A stretch of 13,172 bases of DNA. It comes from Pseudomonadota bacterium. GTDB lineage: Bacteria; Myxococcota_A; UBA796; SXON01. The stretch is from positions 1-13,172 of the forward strand of contig SXOM01000219.1 of assembly GCA_005776735.1 (NCBI GenBank). Reading direction: 5' to 3'. The position numbers and the translations under genes are program-made. Shown here one piece after another: positions 7,620 to 13,172 of this stretch; position 1 is the first letter of the stretch; every line of letters begins with the position of its first letter. The notes under the pieces were generated by a model that was given only the letters and a program-made list of their open reading frames with translations, was not told the origin of the DNA and made no database searches.

Positions 7620-8171
7620 CTATTCCCCCTTGCTCCGGACGACCAGCACACTGACGCTGAGCACCTGGCCGCTGGTGGCGTCGGCTGCGGGGAACGTGAG
7701 CGCCCCGTCGAGGTGCTCCGCGCGCATGAGGTCGCCCGCCGAGAGCACGACGACGCCGACGGGGTCGGTGCCGCCGACGTCCTGGTCGACCAACTGCACC
7801 CGCAGGCTGCTCTTCGGCCCGAGGGTGACGCCGCGAAGCGTGCTCACGCCGGGCGCCCACACCGGCCCCAACGAGTCCGCAACTTCGGGGATGGGCCCGG
7901 CCACCGGGCTCGCGTCGGGGTCGGCGCGGAACTCCAGGGTGCCCGCCACATCGGGCAGGACCAGGCCCGCCGCCGCCTGCTTGAGTGAACCCGAAAGCTC
8001 TCCAGAGGGGTCCAGCTTGCCCATGAGTACGCCGAGCACGTTCCCAGCGGCCGGATCGAGGCGCTCCGGGCCGTCCCACGCGGCGCCCGTGGACATGGCC
8101 GGCGCCACCTGGACGTTGGTGAGCGTGATGTCGACGGGGTGGGGGCAGGCGGCGAGGAGCACGAGGAGCAT
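7620..8171 (-). CDS. Small lipoprotein, possibly C2-like; function unknown
   Basis: The 183-residue product begins MLLVLLAACPHP, an extremely short signal with lipobox LLAAC and Cys9 as the acylated residue; there is no positive charge in the n-region. ATG 8171 is the only sensible start, because an in-frame TAG lies four codons upstream. The rest is a single beta-rich domain: ITLTNVQVAPAMSTGAAWDG near the start, then SSLRVQLVDQDVGGTDPVGVVVL (121-143), which has the D.D..GTDPVG shape of a C2-type calcium loop. I do not recognise a named family; the C2 resemblance is a weak pattern judgement. The gene is the first of a three-gene cluster with the lamin-tail lipoprotein (9 nt gap) and the dioxygenase. 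It diverges from the reductase gene with only 40 bp between the starts. Confidence 0.72.
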   Translation of the reverse strand: MLLVLLAACPHPVDITLTNVQVAPAMSTGAAWDGPERLDPAAGNVLGVLMGKLDPSGELSGSLKQAAAGLVLPDVAGTLEFRADPDASPVAGPIPEVADSLGPVWAPGVSTLRGVTLGPKSSLRVQLVDQDVGGTDPVGVVVLSAGDLMRAEHLDGALTFPAADATSGQVLSVSVLVVRSKGE

Positions 8172-8211
8172 GGCCCGAGCCTAATCCGGCGGCGCCGAAT
8201 AGAAGGAGCCC

Positions 8212-9093
8212 ATGAAGTGTGCATTCATCGGCCTCGGCATCATGGGCGCGCCGATGGCGGGTCACTTGGCTCGCCACGGCCATTCGGTCACCGTCTACAA
8301 CCGCACGCGCACGCGGGCAGAGGCGTGGGTGGCCCAGCACGGGGGCCGCGTCGCCGACACGCCCCGCGCGGCCGCCACCGGCGCCGAGGTGGTGCTGGTG
8401 TGCGTCGGCAACGATCACGACGTCCGCGCCGTGGTCCTCGGCCCTGACGGCGCGCTCGCCGGCATGGGCGAGGGCGCGCTGCTCATCGATCACACCACCG
8501 CTTCGGCCGACGTGGCGCGGGAGCTCGCGGCGCTGGCCCAGGCCCATGGGGTCGGGTTCGGCGACGCGCCGGTCTCGGGCGGCCAGGCGGGCGCGGTCAA
8601 CGGTCAGCTCAGCGTGATGTGCGGGGGCACCGACGACGACGTGGATCGTGCGCGCGGCCTTTTTACCGCATACGCCAAGGCTGTCGCCCACCAGGGCGGC
8701 CCCGGCACCGGCCAGCTCTGCAAGATGGTCAACCAGATCTGCATCGCGGGCGTACTCGCGGGCTTGTCCGAGGGGCTGGACTTTGCCGTTCGTGCAGGTC
8801 TCGACCCGGAGAAGGTCATCGCCGCGGTCGGCAAGGGCGCCGCGCAGTCCTGGCAGAGGGACAACCGCTGTCGCACGATGGACGAAGGGCGCTTCGACTG
8901 CGGCTTCGCCGTGGACTGGATGCGCAAGGACCTCGACATCTGCATGGAGACGGCCGACGAGATCGGCGCCGACCTGCCGATCACCGAGGAGGTCGCGGAG
9001 CGCTACGCCGAGGTCGCGGCGCTCGGGGGTGGCCGGTGGGACACCTCGTCGCTCATCGCCTTGTTGCAGCAGAAGGACGAGCCCGGGCTCTGA
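8212..9093 (+). CDS. NAD(P)-dependent 3-hydroxyisobutyrate dehydrogenase / beta-hydroxyacid dehydrogenase family reductase
   Basis: This 293-residue protein has the two-domain layout of the 3-hydroxyisobutyrate dehydrogenase, tartronate semialdehyde reductase and glyoxylate/succinic semialdehyde reductase family. The nucleotide fold opens with FIGLGIMGAPMAGHL (GLGIMG at 7-12). VYNRT at 28-32 places Asn-Arg-Thr where NADP-preferring members have it, so NADPH is likely. DAPVSGGQAGA (118-128) is the substrate-binding signature and K171 in GTGQLCKMVNQ is the catalytic lysine, with N174. RKDLDI (238-243) is the usual C-terminal helix motif. A purine-rich AGAAGGAG lies just before ATG 8212. The gene stands alone between a divergent lipoprotein cluster and a convergent HEAT gene, so context does not give its substrate. 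Confidence in the family is high and in the reaction low. Confidence 0.9.
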   Translation: MKCAFIGLGIMGAPMAGHLARHGHSVTVYNRTRTRAEAWVAQHGGRVADTPRAAATGAEVVLVCVGNDHDVRAVVLGPDGALAGMGEGALLIDHTTASADVARELAALAQAHGVGFGDAPVSGGQAGAVNGQLSVMCGGTDDDVDRARGLFTAYAKAVAHQGGPGTGQLCKMVNQICIAGVLAGLSEGLDFAVRAGLDPEKVIAAVGKGAAQSWQRDNRCRTMDEGRFDCGFAVDWMRKDLDICMETADEIGADLPITEEVAERYAEVAALGGGRWDTSSLIALLQQKDEPGL

Positions 9094-9156
9094 TCGGGCG
9101 GGTGCGCCGCGACCGTCCCGAGCTCGATCGGGCCGCCGCGCACCCGGTCGGTCCCT
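9094..9156. terminator. Structured convergent intergenic region, probable bidirectional terminator with repeat element
   Basis: The 63 bp between the reductase stop and the stop of the opposite HEAT gene fold strongly. CGGGTGCGC (9099-9107) pairs perfectly with GCGCACCCG (9138-9146), and CCCGA (9117-9121) pairs with TCGGG (9128-9132) inside the loop. No T-tract follows on either strand, so classic intrinsic termination is not proven. Bases 9094-9121 are nearly the same as those after the stop at 13097. Confidence 0.5.
9104..9121 (+). repeat. Copy 1 of intergenic 3'-flank repeat, identical core
   Basis: GCGCCGCGACCGTCCCGA here is identical to 13107-13124. In both places a CGGGCG block precedes the core by two or three bases and the element begins within one base of a TGA stop codon. 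Confidence 0.6.
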
Positions 9157-12027
9157 TCAGGTCGCCGACCCGTGGAAGCACCACCCGCTGTCGGGCAGGT
9201 CGTGGGCGTTGTCCGCCCACCACCGCTCCCACGCGTCGCGGTGCGCGAGCTGCACGCGCCACGGGCCGTCGGCGTCGAACGGCAGGCGTTCGCCGGTGGC
9301 GATCACCAGCTCGTCGTAGGCCGCCTGGCGGGTGGAGAAGTCGTCGTGGCCGAGGCGCGCGATGAGGCTGCGCACCGTGAGCGGGTCGCCGTCGCGGTAG
9401 CGGGTTCGTTCGTCGTAGTCGCCGGCGTGTTCGGCCCACCAGTCGGTCCACCGCTGCTTGGGGTGGGCGTCCTCGGTGTCCTCGTGGTGGCCGGTGATGA
9501 CCTCGAGCGCGGTGCTCGCCACCGCCTGCCGGTGCGGGTCGCGGCTGCCGACCGCCTCGATGAGCCGGGGGACGGCGCGCACGTTGCCCAGCAGGCCGAG
9601 GCCCGCCAGGCTGCCGATCCCGCCCGGCCCTTCGAGCTCACACGTACGCATGAGCAAGAGAAAGTACGCAGGACCGCCATGGCGTCCCACGATCTCTCCG
9701 GGGGACTGGCTCAACCAGCGCTCGTTGCGCGCGAGCGCCTGGGCGAAGAAGTCCACCCCCTGCCACTCGCCGAGCAACAACAGCGCCGTGGACGCGACCT
9801 CGGCGAGCTCGGGCGTCTCCAACGCGGGGAAGATCAGGTCGATCGCATCGACGTCGCCGATGCGTCCGAGGGCGGTGATGGCCGCGCGCCGGAGCGGAAC
9901 GGAGCCGCTCACCGCGAGCTCCCTCAGCCGCGGCCGGGCTTCGGCTTCGCGCCGCCACCCCAGGACCTCCGCGATGAGCGCGAGGCGCGTGGGCTCCTTG
10001 TCGGTGTTGAGCGAACGCACCAGCGCGTCCACCAGCGTCATGTTCGGGGATCGTGCCAGGGCGCCGATCAGGCCCCGCTCGGCTGCCGGCTGACGGATGT
10101 CTTCGGTCAAGAGCGCCATCAGGACCTGACCGGCCGCCCACGACGCGTGGCCCGAGAGCAGGTCCACGCCCGCGACGAAGCGCATGGCCGAGGGGTCGCG
10201 CGCCCGCCCGTCGCTGGCCTGGAGGCGACGCAGCTCGACCTCGATGTCGGCCGCGAGCACCTGCACCACGCGGTCGTCGGCGTTGGCGATGGCGGACCGA
10301 TGGGCGAGCAGGCGCCGTTCGGGCCGGTCCGCGTCGGCGCGGACCCACGGTGGACGCATCCGTTGGGCGTCGTACCGCTCGCGGGCCGCTTCGGCGCTGA
10401 GGTTCAGGTGCCAGTCGAGCGAGTGCCCGGGCCGGCCGGCCAGCGCGTCGGCCGCGGCCACACCCGCGGCGAGGCCCGCACCCTTGAAGACACGCACCGC
10501 CTCGACCGCCTGCGAAGCGTCGCCGCAGCGCACCAGGCGCAGGCGCGCCCAGGCTTCCCGGAGCGGGAGCTGCCGGGCGCGGTAGCCGTCGATGGCGCGG
10601 GCGTAGTGCTCCAGGGCGTCGACCGGGTCGTCCATGAGGTCGCCGATGCGGACCTCGGCGCGCAGGGCGGTCTCGGGGTCGACGTGGCAGGCCTGCCATG
10701 CGTGGTGGGCGGCGGGGAGGTCGCCGCGGGCGCGGGCGAGGTCGCCCCGCACCAGCGCGGCCCGCGCGACGAGCACGGGGTCCCCGAGCTGGGCCGCGAG
10801 GCGGGTGGCCTGTTCGACGCTCGCCGCGTCGGTTCCGCGATGGTGTTCTGCGAGGAGAAGCAGGGCTTCGCAGCGGTCGGCCGGGTCCTTGAGAACCGCC
10901 ATCGCCCCGTGGACCATCTCGTCGACCCACGGCTCCTCGCGGATCAGCGCGACGCGGGCCAGGGCGAGCTCGGCGCGGGCCCGGACGGTGGGGTCGGGCG
11001 AACGACGAAGCCGGCGGATGACCTCTTCGGCGAGGTCGTGGTCGCCGAGATCGGTGTGCAGCGAGGCCAGGGCGAAGAGCACCGGGTCGAGCGAAGGCGG
11101 GTACGCCCAGCCCGTCGCCCGGTCGCGCAGCGTCACGAGGGCGTCGCGTGCCCCGGTCCGGTCGCCCTTGCCGAGGCGCAGCCGCACCAACGCGAGCGCG
11201 GCGGTGGTGACGAGCTCGCCGCCGGCGTGCTTGATGTTGGGGACCCGCTCGGCGAGCAGGTCGACCAGCTCGCGCTCCCAGCCCGCGTCCCCGGCCGGGA
11301 AGCGCGCTTCCAGGAGCGGCACGAGGTCGGCGGTCGCCGCGGGAGCCCCCGCGTAGAAGGCGGGGAAGTGGACCCCCCGCCACGCCATCAGGAACGCGCC
11401 GCGGGCCTGGCTCTCGTCGGTGGCCAGGAGCGCTTCGCCGAGGCGCTGCCACGCCCCGGGGTGGGCGGGGTCCAGCGCACTGGACCGCCGGAACGCGGCC
11501 GTCGCCCCGTCGACGTCACCCGCGGCAAGCAGGGCTTCACCCTGGAGGAACCACAGCAGTCCGCAGCTCGGGTCGACCTCGAGGCGCACCGCGAGTTGCT
11601 CGGCCGGCTCGCGGACGTTCTCGTCGAGGATCCGCGTCTGCGCCAGCAGCCAGCGATTGAAGTTCTCGTGGAGCGGGACGAGGGCTTCGCCCGTCCACCG
11701 CCCGAAGTGGTGCCCGAACTCGGTCGCGGCGAACCCCCACCGGTCGTCGTCGCGGGGCCCGTCGGCGAACAGGATGACCTCGGGGTGCGCCGCGTCGGGG
11801 GGCGCGAGGTCGGCCGCGCCGCGGACGCGCAGGGCGCCGCGAAACAGCGTGGCCCCGTTCCACCGGGCCAGGAACCCGCGGAACGAACCGGGCAGTTCTC
11901 GGCCGAGGTGCTGCTGGATCGCCGTGGTCGTACCGTCGGGCGCGGGCGGCCGGAGGTGGTGCACGTCGGAGCGGTACCGCTCGAGGACCCGTAGGACGGG
12001 GTGGAAGGGATCGACCGCTGGTTCCAT
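9157..12027 (-). CDS. Large SUKH/SMI1-KNR4-like, TPR and HEAT repeat protein
   Basis: This 956-residue protein has no signal peptide or membrane segment and is probably cytoplasmic. Residues about 30-135 look like a SUKH (SMI1/KNR4) domain: IQQHLGRELPGSFRGFLARWNG (38-58), then VILFADG, DDDRWGFAAT and VPLHENFNRWLLAQ. Residues about 155-215 are TPR-like (LLWFLQGEALLAAGDVDGATAAFRR, then ALDPAHPGAWQRLGEALLA). The region to about 540 continues as Ala/Leu/Arg helical repeats. Residues about 675-860 are HEAT repeats (PLRRAAITALGRIGDVDAID, GLLGNVRAVPRLIEAVGSRD). The end carries two related tryptophan-rich units, RWTDWWAEHAGD and AWERWWADNAHD. ATG 12027 is preceded by GGAG at 8 nt. It is monocistronic, convergent with the reductase and divergent from the outer-membrane gene. 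SUKH domains occur in toxin-immunity and scaffold proteins; the function here is unknown. Confidence 0.78.
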   Translation of the reverse strand: MEPAVDPFHPVLRVLERYRSDVHHLRPPAPDGTTTAIQQHLGRELPGSFRGFLARWNGATLFRGALRVRGAADLAPPDAAHPEVILFADGPRDDDRWGFAATEFGHHFGRWTGEALVPLHENFNRWLLAQTRILDENVREPAEQLAVRLEVDPSCGLLWFLQGEALLAAGDVDGATAAFRRSSALDPAHPGAWQRLGEALLATDESQARGAFLMAWRGVHFPAFYAGAPAATADLVPLLEARFPAGDAGWERELVDLLAERVPNIKHAGGELVTTAALALVRLRLGKGDRTGARDALVTLRDRATGWAYPPSLDPVLFALASLHTDLGDHDLAEEVIRRLRRSPDPTVRARAELALARVALIREEPWVDEMVHGAMAVLKDPADRCEALLLLAEHHRGTDAASVEQATRLAAQLGDPVLVARAALVRGDLARARGDLPAAHHAWQACHVDPETALRAEVRIGDLMDDPVDALEHYARAIDGYRARQLPLREAWARLRLVRCGDASQAVEAVRVFKGAGLAAGVAAADALAGRPGHSLDWHLNLSAEAARERYDAQRMRPPWVRADADRPERRLLAHRSAIANADDRVVQVLAADIEVELRRLQASDGRARDPSAMRFVAGVDLLSGHASWAAGQVLMALLTEDIRQPAAERGLIGALARSPNMTLVDALVRSLNTDKEPTRLALIAEVLGWRREAEARPRLRELAVSGSVPLRRAAITALGRIGDVDAIDLIFPALETPELAEVASTALLLLGEWQGVDFFAQALARNERWLSQSPGEIVGRHGGPAYFLLLMRTCELEGPGGIGSLAGLGLLGNVRAVPRLIEAVGSRDPHRQAVASTALEVITGHHEDTEDAHPKQRWTDWWAEHAGDYDERTRYRDGDPLTVRSLIARLGHDDFSTRQAAYDELVIATGERLPFDADGPWRVQLAHRDAWERWWADNAHDLPDSGWCFHGSAT

Positions 12028-12075
12028 CGAGGGCTCCGGGTGCCGCTCCCCGGCGCGGGGAGAGCCGCGCGCGAC

Positions 12076-12129
12076 GGGAGGAGTAGGAAGTCCATGCTAT
12101 CGCTCTTGACGTGTCAAAGGAAGACCTGA
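12076..12129 (+). other. Strong ribosome binding site with an 11-codon leader-like frame
   Basis: GGGAGGAG (12076-12083) and AGGAAG (12085-12090) stand just before ATG 12094, the best initiation signal in this stretch. It opens only MLSLLTCQRKT and stops at 12127-12129, inside or just ahead of the outer-membrane gene, whose own candidate starts (GTG 12111, ATG 12147) have no good site. It could be a translated leader, a coupling device, or a remnant of a frameshifted start. Confidence 0.3.
12106..12117. promoter_or_regulatory. Inverted repeat TTGAC-GT-GTCAA in the divergent promoter region
   Basis: Perfect 5-bp arms separated by 2 bp, in a locally AT-richer spot between the divergent HEAT and outer-membrane genes. 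Read on the - strand, 12117-12112 is TTGACA, the consensus -35 hexamer, with a poor -10 candidate (TGGACT) 17 bp further on. It could be an operator half-site pair or a -35 element for the HEAT gene. This rests on pattern only. Confidence 0.3.
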
Positions 12130-13097
12130 GATGCTACATCGTCAACATGCTGTTCTTCTGCGTCCACAGTGCGCTCGCGGCGGACGCCCAGGTGGGCGGA
12201 GCGGTCGATCTCGTCGCGGGGATGAACTTCCAGGGTCAGGCGGCGGTCGGGACGTTCGGCCTGCAGCAGGCCGAGGGCGACGTGAAGGTGGGCGGTCCGG
12301 CCCTCAACTTCGAGGCCCAGTTGGACGTTGCAGCAACGCTCAGCGGTGACGGCTTGTTCGTCTACTCGCTCGCCCCGGAGCGGCTGCAGGTCGCCGGGGA
12401 GGGCGCGGGATGGCGGGCGTGGGGAGGCGTCTTCCCCGCGTTCTTCCGCCTGGAGTCGGTCGACCCGTGGCGGCGGCAGTTCGTGGTCGGGGCGATGGCG
12501 ACCGCGCACACGCCGGGCGCGATGCTCGGCGGTGCCGCCGAGCTCGGCGGGCCCAAGGGGGGCGTGAGCCTGCTCTTGGGTGTGCAGCCCGCGACGGTGG
12601 ACATCTTCCGGTTCGACGAGGTGGGCCTGGGCCCCTTGCCGTTCCTCGCGGGGGCGCGGGGGCGCGTCATGGTGAACACGGTGGAGCTCGCCGGCGGGGC
12701 GTGGTTCGGCGGCGGGCTCGGGGGGCTCGGCTTCGGCGGCCTGGAGGTGGCGACGGTGGCCGACCTCGGCGTGGTGGTCCCGTACGGCGAGGTGGTCACC
12801 GACCTCGCGGCGTCGCACGCGGGGTTTGTGGGCGCCGACCTGTTCCCCGACGCGGTGGTCTCCCCCGGGGCGCGGGTAGAGCTCGACTCGGTGCGCGGCT
12901 TCGGCGTGGCGGTCGGCGCGGCGTCGAGCCTGTTCGAGATCCTGCGCATCAAGGCCGAGGCCAGCTACCAGGCCGGGGCGCCGGGGTTGTACCTGGAGGT
13001 GGCGGTACACTCCAAGGCACCCGCGGACGACGACCGCTTCGGGCGTCCGTCGCCCCTGCCCGCACCGCCGAAGCCGTCCAGGAAGAAGAAGGACTGA
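12111..13097 (+). CDS. Probable exported outer-membrane beta-barrel protein, function unknown
   Basis: From GTG 12111 the product is 328 residues; from ATG 12147 it is 316. Residues 13-23 (MLFFCVHSALA) form a hydrophobic stretch followed by an AxA-type cleavage site before ADAQ, so the protein is exported. The mature part is Gly/Val/Ala-rich with alternating hydrophobic segments, as in small beta-barrels: AQLDVAATLSGDGLFVYSL, FVVGAMATAHTPGAMLGGAAE, GARGRVMVNTVELAGGAWF, GARVELDSVRGFGVAVG and LYLEVAVHS. After this last strand comes a polar, Pro-rich and basic tail (about 26 residues, ending SRKKKD), unusual for a barrel, which normally ends on an aromatic residue. Neither start has a good ribosome binding site, so the start is uncertain. 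I do not recognise a family. It diverges from the HEAT gene; no partner gene follows in the window. Confidence 0.68.
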   Translation: MSKEDLRCYIVNMLFFCVHSALAADAQVGGAVDLVAGMNFQGQAAVGTFGLQQAEGDVKVGGPALNFEAQLDVAATLSGDGLFVYSLAPERLQVAGEGAGWRAWGGVFPAFFRLESVDPWRRQFVVGAMATAHTPGAMLGGAAELGGPKGGVSLLLGVQPATVDIFRFDEVGLGPLPFLAGARGRVMVNTVELAGGAWFGGGLGGLGFGGLEVATVADLGVVVPYGEVVTDLAASHAGFVGADLFPDAVVSPGARVELDSVRGFGVAVGAASSLFEILRIKAEASYQAGAPGLYLEVAVHSKAPADDDRFGRPSPLPAPPKPSRKKKD

Positions 13098-13172
13098 GCG
13101 GGCGCGGCGCCGCGACCGTCCCGATCGCGGCCTCCGGCCGCTCGCAGCGGGTGCTGGCGCGCCGCGCGGGGC
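13098..13172 (+). terminator. GC-rich hairpin region after the outer-membrane gene, with repeat element
   Basis: Directly after the TGA come CGGGCG and the 18-nt core. Two alternative hairpins overlap: GCCGCGA (13109-13115) with TCGCGGC (13125-13131), and GCGGCC (13127-13132) with GGCCGC (13136-13141) around a TCC loop. The shared bases make them mutually exclusive. No T-tract follows. No gene is visible in the remaining bases to the window end. Confidence 0.4.
13107..13124 (+). repeat. Copy 2 of intergenic 3'-flank repeat, identical core
   Basis: Identical to 9104-9121 over 18 nt and positioned 10 nt after the stop codon, against 11 nt in copy 1. Similarity appears to continue downstream if GCTCGA in copy 1 is treated as an insertion. 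Confidence 0.6.

Noticed and set aside
8172..8211. Divergent promoter pair between the small lipoprotein and the reductase
   Set aside because: Only 40 bp separate the start codons and no convincing -35/-10 elements are visible, so promoters must overlap the coding regions or be unrecognisable; nothing specific can be annotated.
7204..8691. A 495-codon - strand frame through the lipoprotein genes and into the reductase gene
   Set aside because: It crosses the divergent 8172-8211 gap and runs antisense to an unmistakable dehydrogenase; the product is Arg/His/Pro-rich without domains.
9172..11994. A 940-codon open frame on the + strand, fully antisense to the HEAT protein gene
   Set aside because: Its product is Arg/Gly/Ala/Glu/His-rich low-complexity with no recognisable domain, while the - strand reads as coherent SUKH, TPR and HEAT repeats. 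In DNA this GC-rich, the mirror frame of a real gene often stays open.
12131..12349. A 72-codon + strand frame starting at a well-spaced ATG
   Set aside because: Beyond the first few residues it is Arg/Gly-rich shadow of the outer-membrane gene. Only its start signal is of interest and is reported as a finding.

Overview
The window is about 13 kb of very GC-rich DNA with no long non-coding gap. Genes are packed tightly, often with 1-11 nt overlaps. The content suggests a Gram-negative bacterium of the Myxococcota (deltaproteobacterial) type: futalosine-type menaquinone genes, lipoproteins with very short signal peptides, an Asp/Thr/Ser-rich spacer in a surface lipoprotein, an outer-membrane protein and a large SUKH/TPR/HEAT protein. 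This placement is an inference from gene style; no rRNA or marker gene is present. No tRNA, rRNA, CRISPR array, insertion sequence or phage gene was seen.

Region 1 (2-5671, + strand) is a six-gene menaquinone operon: ubiE/menG-type methyltransferase (5' end outside the window), ubiX flavin prenyltransferase, mqnE aminofutalosine synthase, a fusion of mqnA chorismate dehydratase with a degenerate MqnC-like domain, a compact mqnX-type deaminase, and a UbiA-family prenyltransferase (MqnP/MenA type). MqnA makes 3-[(1-carboxyvinyl)oxy]benzoate, MqnE joins it to SAM to give aminofutalosine, MqnX would deaminate this to futalosine, and the prenyltransferase, UbiX (supplying prenyl-FMN to a UbiD-like decarboxylase) and UbiE act on the late naphthoate intermediates. 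MqnB, a working MqnC, MqnD and a UbiD-like decarboxylase are absent here and should lie elsewhere. The most notable object is the C-terminal half of the MqnA fusion: it keeps the MqnC fold signature but has lost the radical-SAM cysteine motif and the PGGGAE motif.

Region 2 (5629-8171, - strand) is a three-gene cluster: a small lipoprotein with C2-like character, a lipoprotein with Ig-like and lamin-tail domains behind an Asp-rich spacer, and a phytanoyl-CoA dioxygenase family protein. The last gene runs tail to tail into the menaquinone operon and overlaps its final gene by 43 bp.

Region 3 (8212-9093, + strand) is a 3-hydroxyisobutyrate-dehydrogenase family reductase. It converges on Region 4 (9157-12027, - strand), a 956-residue protein with an N-terminal SUKH-like domain, TPR-like repeats and C-terminal HEAT repeats. 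Region 5 (12111-13097, + strand) is a probable outer-membrane protein, divergent from the HEAT gene across an 83-bp region with a TTGAC/GTCAA inverted repeat and a short leader-like reading frame. A structured GC-rich element with an 18-nt identical core follows the stop codons of both the reductase and the outer-membrane gene.
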